From Cupriavidus basilensis (GTDB lineage: Bacteria > Pseudomonadota > Gammaproteobacteria > Burkholderiales > Burkholderiaceae): a DNA stretch of 64,000 nucleotides. The DNA is taken from contig NZ_CP062804.1 in the NCBI RefSeq assembly GCF_008801925.2, positions 1,178,001 to 1,242,000 of the forward strand, in the 5' to 3' direction. Position 1 is the stretch's first letter, and the number at the start of each line of letters is the position of its first letter. A model generated the notes under the pieces. The model saw only the letters and a program-made list of their open reading frames with translations. It was not told the DNA's origin and did no database searches. The position numbers were made by a program, and so were the translations under genes. Shown in pieces: positions 44,442-52,979 of this stretch.

Positions 44442-46004
44442 TCAAAACGAATACTTCGCATTGAAGGCCGCATAGCTGCGGTCGGCCAACGGTCGATTCA
44501 CAATATTCGCCGTACCCAGGAACATCGCGTATGTCAGGTTCAGTTCGAGGTTGTTCAGATATTTGAAGGTCACGCCGACGCTCGCGCGGCGGTCACCATA
44601 CCCGGTCAGCGAACCGAAGGCGCCGGCCACGGCCGCCTTTCCGCTGAATTCATGCGCATACGTCAGCGGCACCGTCATGTCCCAGCCGTTAAAGATATTG
44701 AGATAGGCGAGCGACCAGCCAAGCTGCAGGGCCGCCGAGTTCCTGGTGTTGGTGAGCGTGCTGAAGCCATTGACCGGCGTGACGCCAAGCACATGCAGGT
44801 AGGCGATTTCGCCCACCAGGCTCTGGGAGCTGGCGAGGAATGTCGGTCCGATGGCGTAAATGGCCGACATCTGGCCCTGGACTGCCTGGCCGCGCGTTGC
44901 GGTGGCAGCGCCGTTGACATTCACCAGGATTGGCACGCCGTCTTTGTAGCTGACTTCACCCGCCACGTTGGCGCCGAGAAATTGCGTCGAGAAGCTTGCG
45001 CCGGTCAGATTGATGCCGCTGAAAAACTTCTGCTGATACTGCAGCGTCGGGAACAGGGTTGTCACGACATTCGGATTCTTGTCGTGGTAGCGCAATTGGT
45101 ACAAACCAAACTCGGCGTCGAACGCGCGAAAGCGAGTACCTATGCCCCATTGGCCGGAGTCTGGAGGGTTGATATCCGAACCGCGCGGGATCTGTCTGCC
45201 AACCGGGCCGATGATGAATTGGGCACCCGGTCCAACCACGTCAGTGGTGCTGAAGTACGCGCCAGCGGGGTTGAGTTGGTTGGACTTGTAGGTGAACTGG
45301 TAGTAGCCAAGCAGGCTGAAGTTCGGATTCACCTCCCACTGTAATGAAGCTTGCGGCACCGGCAGCAGGATGTCCTTGACCTCGGCCCCCGGTACAAACG
45401 ACTTGGTGGCGTCTGCCGGCCCCTGCGCGCCAGCGATGTTGGGGAAGAACAGGCTCTCGCCCCATGCCACGACTTGGTTGCCCAGCTTGACATTCAAACG
45501 AGTGGTGTCGATGTTGAAGGCGCCATAGGCGTAGGCATCCAGCAACTGAGCCCGCTGGCCGTTGTAGTAGCGCGCGGAATCCGTAAATTCGTTGAAAGGG
45601 CCGGTGTGGTTGACGGTGGCGGGTGCATTGTTGGAATTGGAGGTGCGATAGGCCTGGTCGTAGAACACACTGCCGCGAAAGAACGCACCGAAATCGCCGC
45701 GCTGGAGATTGGCCTCGCCAAGCACGGTGGCGCGGTTGGCAATCATGTCGCCGCGCTTGAAGTTGCGGTCGCCGTCGTCGCCGTTGATGTTGGACGGCGA
45801 CAGCAGCGCGCCGCTCTGCCCGCCAGTGCGGACCGCTGCGCCGTAGGTGGCGGTAAAAGAGTAGTTCAGCGACGTATCGTTGCCGAGATCGATGGTGTTG
45901 CCGGCCCAGGCCGACGGCGTGATCGCCGCGGCGATGGCCGAAACGATGGCGGCTGGCCGTAGCCTGCGTGTGCGATGCGGTGAACTGGTTCTTGAAGTCT
46001 GCAC
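44442..46004 (-). CDS. DUF1302 outer-membrane beta-barrel protein
   Basis: A 520-residue protein with a basic N terminus, signal peptide ending SAWA-GNTIDLG, and alternating beta strands ending in AFNAKYSF, a terminal Phe as in outer-membrane barrels. LGNQVVAWGESLFFPNIAG is a DUF1302 hallmark. The family is FadL-like in role and co-occurs with DUF1329. The start is GTG at 46004 with a strong AGGAGGAG site. It heads the operon running to the aldolase and is divergent from an SDR gene. Confidence 0.9.
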   Translation of the reverse strand: MQTSRTSSPHRTRRLRPAAIVSAIAAAITPSAWAGNTIDLGNDTSLNYSFTATYGAAVRTGGQSGALLSPSNINGDDGDRNFKRGDMIANRATVLGEANLQRGDFGAFFRGSVFYDQAYRTSNSNNAPATVNHTGPFNEFTDSARYYNGQRAQLLDAYAYGAFNIDTTRLNVKLGNQVVAWGESLFFPNIAGAQGPADATKSFVPGAEVKDILLPVPQASLQWEVNPNFSLLGYYQFTYKSNQLNPAGAYFSTTDVVGPGAQFIIGPVGRQIPRGSDINPPDSGQWGIGTRFRAFDAEFGLYQLRYHDKNPNVVTTLFPTLQYQQKFFSGINLTGASFSTQFLGANVAGEVSYKDGVPILVNVNGAATATRGQAVQGQMSAIYAIGPTFLASSQSLVGEIAYLHVLGVTPVNGFSTLTNTRNSAALQLGWSLAYLNIFNGWDMTVPLTYAHEFSGKAAVAGAFGSLTGYGDRRASVGVTFKYLNNLELNLTYAMFLGTANIVNRPLADRSYAAFNAKYSF

Positions 46005-46117
46005 TTGTCTCCTCCTATGGTTTTGGTGATGCGCGGTGATGCATTGACTGGCATGTCCCGTGGCTTCTTCTTTGATGGGAAGCGTAATGAGCGAGGGAGG
46101 GCGCGGAATCGTCAGAA

Positions 46118-46177
46118 CGGACTAGACGGTTTCCCCTATGACCGTGCGTTCCTGCGCGTGCACGCGCGGCTAGTCCG
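46118..46177. promoter_or_regulatory. dyads in the DUF1302/SDR divergent spacer
   Basis: A perfect 14-bp palindrome GCGCGTGCACGCGC lies at 46154-46167, and CGGACTAG at 46118-46125 is repeated inverted as CTAGTCCG at 46170-46177. The spacer separates the five-gene minus-strand operon from the plus-strand SDR, so one regulator bound here (for example the TetR at 49448) could control both. Confidence 0.45.
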
Positions 46178-46270
46178 AACGGAGGATGAGGCGCGGCGGC
46201 ATGCGCGATAGCGTCGGGCATCGCCCCGCGCGGTGAGATCGCGGCGCGGGAATCACGGAGGAGGAATGCG

Positions 46271-47137
46271 ATGCACAGTGAAAAGGAATCCATCGTTGCG
46301 GTGGTCACGGGCGGCTCGCGTGGCGCGGGCAAGGGCATCGCGCTGGCACTGGCGCAAGCCGGCGCGACGGTGTACGTCACCGGGCGCACCGAGCGCAACG
46401 GTGAAGCGCCGTTGCCTGGCACCATCCATGAGACCGCGCGCGAGATCGATGCGCGCGGCGGCAAGGGCATCGCGGTGGCCTGTGATCATCGCGACGATGC
46501 GCAGGTGCGCAGGCTGTTCGAGCAGGTGGGCGACGAATCGGGACGGCTGGACATCCTGGTAAACAACGCTACCTTCCTGCACGACGAACTGATCGAGCCG
46601 GGCGGCTTCTGGGAAAAGCCGCTGGCGCTGGTGGACATCCTCGACGTGGGTCTGCGCTCGGCCTATGTGGCGAGCTGGCATGCGGCGCCCTTGATGGTGG
46701 CTGGCGGGCGCGGCTTGATGGCGTTCACGTCGTCCTTCGGCGCGAGCTGCTATATGCATGGCCCGGCCTACGGCGCGCAGAAGGCCGGTGTGGACAAGTT
46801 CGCCAAGGACATGGCGGTCGACCTGCGCCCGTACGGCGTGGCCGCGGTATCGGTCTGGATGGGCCCGCTGCGCACCGAGCGCACCATGCGGGTCTGGGAG
46901 CGCGAGCCCGGCAAATACGCTGCCTTTGCGCCGAGCGCGGAAAGCCCCGAGTTCACCGGCAGGGTCATACTCGCCTTGCATGGCGATGACGCCCTCATGG
47001 AGAAATCCGGCCAGGTGCTGATCAGCGCCGAGATGGCGCAGGCGTACGGCATTCGTGATATCGACGGCAAGGCGCCCGTTTCCTACCGCTCGGTGCTGGG
47101 CGGGCCGGTGCAGGCACATCCGGCCAAGGTCGAGTAG
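46271..47137 (+). CDS. short-chain dehydrogenase/reductase of the steroid-type cluster (1)
   Basis: A 288-residue SDR with TGGSRGAG at residues 13-20, NNAT in place of NNAG, and catalytic YGAQK. The long insertion and C-terminal extension resemble the DHRS1-like group. A GGAGGAGG-like site precedes the ATG. It is divergent from the DUF1302 gene and convergent with the second SDR. Probably acts on a ring or side-chain hydroxyl or keto group. Confidence 0.88.
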   Translation: MHSEKESIVAVVTGGSRGAGKGIALALAQAGATVYVTGRTERNGEAPLPGTIHETAREIDARGGKGIAVACDHRDDAQVRRLFEQVGDESGRLDILVNNATFLHDELIEPGGFWEKPLALVDILDVGLRSAYVASWHAAPLMVAGGRGLMAFTSSFGASCYMHGPAYGAQKAGVDKFAKDMAVDLRPYGVAAVSVWMGPLRTERTMRVWEREPGKYAAFAPSAESPEFTGRVILALHGDDALMEKSGQVLISAEMAQAYGIRDIDGKAPVSYRSVLGGPVQAHPAKVE

Positions 47138-47153
47138 GCGCGCGCGGGGCGAG

Positions 47154-47930
47154 TCAGCCGCCTTGATGGAGTGCCGCGTCGAGGAAGGCCGGACGCTCGC
47201 CGCCGCCGTCGATGACCAGGTTGGCGCCCGAGACGTACGCAGCATGCGGCGAGGCCAGGAACAGGCAGGCGTCGGCGATGTCGCGCGGGGCGGCAAGGCG
47301 GCCGAGCGGCACGGTATCGGCTACCCGCTGGAGCGTGGCCGCATCGCCGTAGTGTTGCTGCTGCGCGGTTTCGGTCAGCACCAGGCCCGGGCTCACGGCC
47401 GTGACCCGCACGCGCGGGGCCCATTCCACCGCTAGCGAGCGGACCGCATTCAGGATGCCCGCCTTGGCCGCGCCGTAGGCGGCGGTGCCGGGGGAGGGCC
47501 GCAGCGCGCTGACGCTGCCGATGAAGATCTGCGTGCCGCCACTGGCCTGGGTTTGCATGCGTGCGTTGGCGCGCTGCGCCAGCTGCAGCGGCGCCACCAG
47601 GTTCAGCCGGATGATTGAATCCATCAGGCGCGGCGAGGCGTCCGCGGCGAGCGCGAAGGGCGCACCGCCGGCATTGTGGATCACGATATCGAGCGAGCCG
47701 GCGCTGTCGACGATCCGGCTCAGCAGGGACTCCACCTGCTCGGCGTCGCGAATATCGGCTGTGATGAACTCCGCCTGACGGGACCGCCCCTCGGCAGTCT
47801 CGGGTGGCGTGCGCCCGCAGGTGAACACGCGGGCACCTGCTGCCAGGAAGCCCTCGGCGATGCCACGGCCAATGCCGCGCGCGCCACCTGTGACCAATAC
47901 CGTCTTTCCGCTGAAGTCGATTCCCGTCAT
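47154..47930 (-). CDS. short-chain dehydrogenase/reductase of the steroid-type cluster (2)
   Basis: A 258-residue classical SDR: TGGARGIG cofactor motif, HNAGG (NNAG position), catalytic Ser in IGSVSALRPS, and YGAAK. SPGLVLTETA and VIDGGG close the fold. It is convergent with the first SDR (16 bp between stops) and divergent from the hydrolase gene, so it is its own transcript. Substrate unknown. Confidence 0.9.
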   Translation of the reverse strand: MTGIDFSGKTVLVTGGARGIGRGIAEGFLAAGARVFTCGRTPPETAEGRSRQAEFITADIRDAEQVESLLSRIVDSAGSLDIVIHNAGGAPFALAADASPRLMDSIIRLNLVAPLQLAQRANARMQTQASGGTQIFIGSVSALRPSPGTAAYGAAKAGILNAVRSLAVEWAPRVRVTAVSPGLVLTETAQQQHYGDAATLQRVADTVPLGRLAAPRDIADACLFLASPHAAYVSGANLVIDGGGERPAFLDAALHQGG

Positions 47931-48080
47931 CTCTGTTTTCCCTTGATCTCGTTGCCTTGCTGGTCAGTGCGATCTTAGGGAAATCCACGGTCCGCTTCGT
48001 AGTCTGAAAGGACGATGCCTGCCCCGTTGCGCATGCGCATGATGGGCCGGGTTCGTCATGACAACAGGGGAGACACCGAC

Positions 48081-48929
48081 ATGTCCAGTACGTCGCCTGC
48101 GGTATTACCAGCCGGCCAAACCATCACCACGCCGGACGGCCTGCGCCTGCACTACCTCGATGCCGGCGCCGGCGAACCCGTGGTGTTCATCCACGGCAGC
48201 GGCCCGGGCGCCAGCGGTCACAGCAACTTCAAGCACAACGCACCGGCTTTTGCCGCGGCGGGTTTTCGTACCGTGGTGGTCGACCTGCCGGGATACGGCC
48301 AGTCATCGAAGCCGGCGGATGTGGAGTACACGCTGGACTTCTTCGTCGCCGCGCTGCGCGCGCAGTTGCTGGCACTGGAGCTGCCACGCTGCGTGCTGGT
48401 GGGCAACTCGCTGGGCGGCGCCATTGCGCTGAAATACGCGCTGGACTACCCGGAGCATGTCAGCCGCCTGGTGATGATGGCGCCCGGCGGCGTCGAGGAC
48501 CGCGAGACCTATTTCCGCATGGAAGGCATCGAGAAGATGGTGTCGCTGTTTACCGGCGGGAAGATGAACCATGACACCATGCGCGAGCTGCTGAAGTTGC
48601 TGGTGCACGACGCCACGCTGGTCACCGATGCGCTGGTGGACGAGCGCATGGCTGTCTGCAAGGCGCAGCCGCGCGAGGTGCTGGCCACCATGAAGGTGCC
48701 CAACCTGACCGAACGCCTGGGCGAGATCGCGTGCCCGGTGCTCGGTTTCTGGGGCACGGAAGACCGCTTCAACCCGGCCGGCGGTGCCCTCAAGTTCCTG
48801 CAGGGGTGCCGCGATGCGCGCTTCGTGCTGATCAATCGCTGCGGCCACTGGGTGATGGTCGAGCACAGTGATTACTTCAACCGGGAATGCCTGGCCTTCC
48901 TCGCGGATACGGCCGAGGCCGCCGTTTAG
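48081..48929 (+). CDS. meta-cleavage-product hydrolase (HsaD/BphD/TesD-like)
   Basis: A 282-residue alpha/beta-hydrolase. The oxyanion segment HGSGPGASG (residues 39-47) and nucleophile Ser110 in VGNSLGGAIAL are characteristic of carbon-carbon hydrolases of meta-cleavage products, followed by Asp in WGTEDRFNP and His in NRCGHWVMVEH. These enzymes split ring-opened dienoates and release a 2-hydroxydienoate, the substrate of the hydratase encoded at 42151. Start ATG 48081 has GGGGAG eight bases upstream. The dioxygenase that would supply its substrate is not in the window. Confidence 0.9.
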   Translation: MSSTSPAVLPAGQTITTPDGLRLHYLDAGAGEPVVFIHGSGPGASGHSNFKHNAPAFAAAGFRTVVVDLPGYGQSSKPADVEYTLDFFVAALRAQLLALELPRCVLVGNSLGGAIALKYALDYPEHVSRLVMMAPGGVEDRETYFRMEGIEKMVSLFTGGKMNHDTMRELLKLLVHDATLVTDALVDERMAVCKAQPREVLATMKVPNLTERLGEIACPVLGFWGTEDRFNPAGGALKFLQGCRDARFVLINRCGHWVMVEHSDYFNRECLAFLADTAEAAV

Positions 48930-48980
48930 CCTGGCCGGCCCGCGTGGCGGCAGCGCAAGGTAAAAGACGCAGGAGACAAC

Positions 48981-49031
48981 GTGGAAGATCCGTTCAACCT
49001 GTTCAGCCTGTTCCAGCGAGGAATGGAATGA
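48981..49031 (+). CDS. putative 16-codon leader ORF overlapping the ketosteroid isomerase start
   Basis: A GTG-started ORF of 16 codons (EDPFNLFSLFQRGME after the start) has an AGGAG site five bases upstream. Its TGA overlaps the next gene's ATG as ATGA. It could be a translational coupler or a small peptide; it could also be chance. The peptide is rich in Phe and Leu. Confidence 0.4.
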   Translation: MEDPFNLFSLFQRGME

Positions 49032-49429
49032 CCATCGACATGACCATGGCCGCGAACAAGAGCGCCGACATGAAGGCCACCTTGCTCGATTACGTGGCCG
49101 CTTTCAATGCCGCGGACGCCGAGCGCGTGGCGGCGCTGTTTGCCGATGACGCGACCGTCGAGGACCCCGTTGGCGGCCCGGTGATAGCCGGGCGGGAGAG
49201 CATCCTCGCCTTCTATCGTCACGCGACGTCGCTCGGCGCGCGCCTGGAAGTGGTGGCGGCGCCCCGGGGTTCGCACGGCAACGCCGCAGCCTTGTGTTTC
49301 GCCGTGTATGCGCGGATGCAGGGCCAGCCGGTTCGCATCGACGTGACCGATGTGATGACCTTCGGTGCCGACGGGCGCATTACCGGCATGCGCGCCTTCT
49401 GGGGGCCGGATGACGTGCATCCGCAGTAA
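49028..49429 (+). CDS. ketosteroid isomerase-family protein (steroid delta-isomerase fold)
   Basis: A 133-residue NTF2-fold protein. The three catalytic residues of ketosteroid isomerase are all present with family spacing: Tyr22 (LLDYVAAFNAAD), Asp46 (DDATVEDPVGG) and Asp108 (VTDVMTF). Further identities, as I recall the Pseudomonas enzyme, include GRESILAFYR and the terminal GRITGMRAFWGPDDVHP region. Such enzymes move the double bond of delta-5 3-ketosteroids to delta-4. Retention of the full triad argues against a generic SnoaL-like role. It lies directly after the hydrolase gene. Confidence 0.85.
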   Translation: MTIDMTMAANKSADMKATLLDYVAAFNAADAERVAALFADDATVEDPVGGPVIAGRESILAFYRHATSLGARLEVVAAPRGSHGNAAALCFAVYARMQGQPVRIDVTDVMTFGADGRITGMRAFWGPDDVHPQ

Positions 49430-49447
49430 GGCACGTGCCACGCAGCC

Positions 49448-50011
49448 ATGGTGAAACGTCGCGCGTGTGATGCGGCGGTCACGCGAGAGCGCATCCTGGC
49501 CAGCGCTGAGTTGCTGTTCGAGCGCCAGGGCGTGCAATGCGTCACGCTGGAGCAGGTAGCCGGTGCCATCTCCATGACACGTGGCGCGGTCTATGGACAC
49601 TTCCGTAGCCGCGCCGACCTGCTGGCCGCCGTCATGGCGCGGGCGGAGGCGCATCTGGCCGCTTGGCTTGCCGCCTTCGCCGGCAACGGCGGGGGCCTGG
49701 CCCGCCCGGATCTGGAGCGCGTGCTTGCGACGATGCTGCAGGACGAGGCGGTGCCGCGCTATGCAGGCATCGTCCTCGGCTTGCTGCACCACGCTTGCAC
49801 GCCTGCGTGCGAGCTATGCCACCTGAGCGTGCGCATCCGTGCCCGTGCCGAGGTGCTGTGCGACGAGCTTGGCAGGCTGCTGGGCGAGCAAGACAAGGCC
49901 GTGCTGCTGGCGGCGCATCTCTGGGGCCTGCTGTGCGCGCGTTCGCTGCGACTGGCGCCGGTAGATCTGGCGGGGTGCGTTGGGCCGCTGCTGCGACTCT
50001 ATGGGGACTAG
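49448..50011 (+). CDS. TetR-family regulator of the steroid-type cluster
   Basis: A 187-residue TetR/AcrR protein: HTH in ILASAELLFERQGVQCVTLE, then MTRGAVYGHFRSRADLLAAV. The C-terminal domain resembles the TtgR/AcrR efflux-regulator group, with several Cys (CTPACELCHLS). It starts 18 bp after the ketosteroid isomerase gene, so it is the last gene of the hydrolase transcript and may repress it. Confidence 0.88.
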   Translation: MVKRRACDAAVTRERILASAELLFERQGVQCVTLEQVAGAISMTRGAVYGHFRSRADLLAAVMARAEAHLAAWLAAFAGNGGGLARPDLERVLATMLQDEAVPRYAGIVLGLLHHACTPACELCHLSVRIRARAEVLCDELGRLLGEQDKAVLLAAHLWGLLCARSLRLAPVDLAGCVGPLLRLYGD

Positions 50012-50197
50012 CTCGCGGTCGCCTTGGCGCTTCGCCGGCCTCCCGGCGCGTGCACGGACATACGGGATCGCCCCTAGTCTGCTTGGACGAGGACGTTATT
50101 CGCTCCATTGCCTACCTTCGAAGCATGAGACCGTGCCGACGCAGCGATGCAGGAGCATGGCAGAGGGGAAAAAGATAGAAGCCGGGAGGAGACTGTC

Positions 50198-50443
50198 ATG
50201 AAAGCTGGAAATCGCATCGCATGTTTGTTGGGCGCCGGCGCAGTGCTGGCGGTAGGTTTCGCCGCTGGCCTGATCACGGCGTCGCCACCAGCCTGGGAGG
50301 ACAGCGCGAACGAACGCGCATCGGCCGCCACGGCGGATATCCGGGTGGCGGCCGATGCCGCGCCGACTGACTGCGACGATGCCTGCTGGCAGCGCCGGGG
50401 CGCCGAGGCCGTGATGCTGCTGAGCAATCGCCCACCGCAGTAG
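50198..50443 (+). CDS. small exported or membrane-anchored protein, function unknown
   Basis: An 81-residue protein with a basic N terminus and one hydrophobic stretch (IACLLGAGAVLAVGFAAGLI) followed by a polar tail with two cysteines (CDDACWQRR). The start is supported by GGAGGAG seven bases upstream. I do not recognise the family. It has its own promoter space after the TetR gene. Confidence 0.6.
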   Translation: MKAGNRIACLLGAGAVLAVGFAAGLITASPPAWEDSANERASAATADIRVAADAAPTDCDDACWQRRGAEAVMLLSNRPPQ

Positions 50444-50685
50444 CCACCCGGTCCTGCCAGGAAGATGGGGCGCGAATCCGGCGCCTGGCGGGAGCTTTTC
50501 CGGGTGCCTGCATGAGCCAGTCATGCCGGTTCGGCACCTGTCCCATCCTCTGCATCAGGTCCACGCGGCCCGCCCAGATGTCCATGCGCTGGTACGGACG
50601 CATGCGGGACCCGCCAGCTCCACTCTCCTTGCGCCCGCCCGGGCGCGGCCCCTTCCCTTGGCTTGGCACAGCCAATTGTTCCTTC
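50444..50685. other. gene-free stretch upstream of the ftsH regulatory region
   Basis: No convincing coding sequence. Near its right end TTGGC-ACA-GCCAA (50663-50675) forms a short dyad 10 bp before the FNR-type box. Confidence 0.4.
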
Positions 50686-50699
50686 TTGATCCGCATCAA
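50686..50699 (+). promoter_or_regulatory. perfect FNR/Anr box
   Basis: TTGAT-CCGC-ATCAA is an exact match to the FNR/Anr consensus TTGAT-N4-ATCAA. If it works at -41.5 the start site would be near 50734; a weak -10 (CACACT, 50721-50726) is at the right distance. The only rightward genes are ftsH and ppk2, which begin 350 bp further on. Confidence 0.7.
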
Positions 50700-50919
50700 T
50701 TTGTCGGCGCCGGCTACGCACACACTAGAGTGGTGGTGAGGTCTCGCGCGGCGGCGAGTGCTTGAATCGGTACTTCTGGGTGGTGTTGTGCCAGGCGATT
50801 CGCGTGCCCATCCTGTTCGCGGCCCGGTTCTTGCGGCCTGGTCATTCTTTTGCCTGGCCGCACGGCACGCTGCCGGGCGAGGCTGGCCAAAGAATGAGGA
50901 AACCGTGAACCGATGCTAA

Positions 50920-51032
50920 GAGGCCGTTTCCAAAAGATGCTGGCGTCGTTGCGCGGCCTTGGCCGATCCACTTGTACTGGCTGCGGCTGCGCGCCTAGCC
51001 AGAACCGCTTCGCTTCATTTTGAAACGGCCTC
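50920..51032. mobile_element. 113-bp MITE with TAA target duplication
   Basis: Terminal inverted repeats GAGGCCGTTTCCAAAA and (inverted) GAGGCCGTTTCAAAA bound a 113-bp segment with no coding capacity; TAA flanks both ends (50917-50919 and 51033-51035). Three-base TNA duplications and GAG-starting ends fit a non-autonomous derivative of an IS5-type element. It ends 18 bp before the ftsH start and so forms part of its 5' leader. Confidence 0.75.
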
Positions 51033-51050
51033 TAACTCGCGAGGTGATGC

Positions 51051-52979
51051 ATGCCCATGGAACCGCGACAACAGCAATTCTCCCTGTGGTACGTCCTCCT
51101 GGCGATGATGATGATGCTTGTCATCCAGAGTTACGTTGGCTCCGTCCATGTCGACAATCTGTCCTACAGCGACTTCAAGGTTCTGCTCAAGGCTGGCAAG
51201 ATCAATGATGTCGTGATCGCGGATGATGTCGTCACCGGTACGCTCAATACGCAGGGACTCGAAGGCTTGCTGCCCAAAACGCAGGTGGATGCGCTGCTGG
51301 GCCAGGGGAAGGGCGATCATCAGTTCGCCACCGTGCGGGTCAATGACCCCAATCTGGTGCAAGACCTCGAAGCCGCCAAGGTACGTTTCCTGGGAAAGGT
51401 CGACAACAAGTGGATTGCCACGCTGTTGTCCTGGATCGTGCCCGCGTTGCTGTTCTTTGCGATCTGGAGCTTTATGATCAAGCGCATGGGTGGCGCGGCT
51501 AGCGGGATGCTGGAGATCGGCAAGAGCAAGGCCAAGGTCTATATGCAGAAGGAGACCGGTGTTACTTTTGCCGACGTCGCCGGCATCGATGAGGCCAAGG
51601 CGGAACTGATGGAGATTGTGGAGTTCCTCAAGAATCCGGAGCGTTACCGGCGCCTTGGGGGAAAGATCCCCAAAGGGGTGTTGTTGCTTGGTGCGCCTGG
51701 GACTGGCAAGACACTCCTCGCCAAAGCCGTCGCGGGGGAAGCCGCGGTGCCTTTTTTCAGCATGAGCGGTTCCGGCTTCGTCGAGATGTTTGTCGGTGTG
51801 GGCGCTGCACGCGTGCGCGACCTCTTTACGCAGGCGGAACAGAAGGCGCCCTGCATCATCTTCATCGACGAGCTGGATGCGCTTGGCAAGACGCGCGGCT
51901 TCAGCGCCGTCGGCGGCCAGGACGAGCGGGAACAGACCCTGAATCAACTGCTGGTGGAGATGGACGGGTTCGACACCAATAAGGGTGTCATCATCATGGC
52001 CGCCACCAATCGCCCCGAGATTCTCGATCCCGCGCTGCTGCGCCCCGGGCGATTCGACCGCCATGTTGCGCTGGATCGTCCGGACCTGAAGGGGCGGGAG
52101 CAGATCCTCAGGGTGCATGTCAGGCACGTGACCCTGGCCCCTGCCGTGGATCTCGCCAGGCTGGCCGGGCGTACGCCGGGATTTGCCGGCGCGGATCTGG
52201 CTAACCTGGTCAATGAAGCGGCGCTGCTGGCGGCCCGCAAAGGCAAGGATGCCGTCGAGATGGGAGATTTTGACGAGGCACTGGACCGGATCGTCGGTGG
52301 CCTGGAGAAGAAGAACCGCGTCATGAATCCCCGGGAGAAGGAAACCATCGCGTTTCATGAAGCGGGCCACGCCCTGGTTGCGGAACATCGCCCCAACGCC
52401 GACCGGGTCTCGAAGATCTCCATTATTCCGCGCGGCGTCGCGGCGCTGGGCTATACGCAGCAGACCCCGACCGAGGATAGGTATCTTCTCAAGAAAAGCG
52501 AGTTGCTCGACCGGCTCGACGTACTGCTGGGCGGGCGCGTCGCCGAGCAGATCGTTTTTGCCGATGTGTCCACCGGTGCGCAGAATGACTTGCAGCGTGC
52601 CACCGACATGGCCCGGCAGATGATCACCCAATACGGCATGAGCGAGCGGCTCGGGCTGGCGACCTACGAGGCACTGCCCAACCCCATGTTCGCGGGTGCC
52701 GCCATGCTCCCGCGCGATCGTAGCGACTACAGCGAGCGCACGGCGCAAATGATCGATGACGAGGTCAGGCAACTGCTGAAGGAGGCGAGCGTGCGCGTGC
52801 AGCAGACCTTGCTGGAACATCGGGATGCGCTGGAGACATTGGCGAAGCTGCTGCTCGAGAAGGAGGTCGTGGATCGCGCCACGCTGGACCAGTTGCTGTC
52901 GGGCAAGGCGATTGTGCCGGAGAACGGCCGGGTTGGCGAAATGCCGGTCAGCGCACGGCCGGTGGGAGCGGAATCATGA
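51051..52979 (+). CDS. ftsH: FtsH, membrane AAA+ zinc protease (accessory copy)
   Basis: A 642-residue ATP-dependent protease with two membrane helices (residues ~11-28 and ~121-141), Walker A GAPGTGKT (214-221), Walker B IIFIDE (269-274), the second region of homology ([20 protein letters not shown]) and the zinc site HEAGH (436-440). It degrades membrane and regulatory proteins. The housekeeping ftsH normally sits beside rlmE/folP; here it is followed by ppk2, which suggests a stress-specific second copy. The C-terminal tail is short and unusual ([12 protein letters not shown]). ATG 51051 follows GAGG. Confidence 0.94.
   Translation: MPMEPRQQQFSLWYVLLAMMMMLVIQSYVGSVHVDNLSYSDFKVLLKAGKINDVVIADDVVTGTLNTQGLEGLLPKTQVDALLGQGKGDHQFATVRVNDPNLVQDLEAAKVRFLGKVDNKWIATLLSWIVPALLFFAIWSFMIKRMGGAASGMLEIGKSKAKVYMQKETGVTFADVAGIDEAKAELMEIVEFLKNPERYRRLGGKIPKGVLLLGAPGTGKTLLAKAVAGEAAVPFFSMSGSGFVEMFVGVGAARVRDLFTQAEQKAPCIIFIDELDALGKTRGFSAVGGQDEREQTLNQLLVEMDGFDTNKGVIIMAATNRPEILDPALLRPGRFDRHVALDRPDLKGREQILRVHVRHVTLAPAVDLARLAGRTPGFAGADLANLVNEAALLAARKGKDAVEMGDFDEALDRIVGGLEKKNRVMNPREKETIAFHEAGHALVAEHRPNADRVSKISIIPRGVAALGYTQQTPTEDRYLLKKSELLDRLDVLLGGRVAEQIVFADVSTGAQNDLQRATDMARQMITQYGMSERLGLATYEALPNPMFAGAAMLPRDRSDYSERTAQMIDDEVRQLLKEASVRVQQTLLEHRDALETLAKLLLEKEVVDRATLDQLLSGKAIVPENGRVGEMPVSARPVGAES

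Noticed and set aside
50714..50971. Minus-strand ORF across the FNR-box/MITE region
   Set aside because: It runs into the MITE, has no family motif, and no ribosome site.
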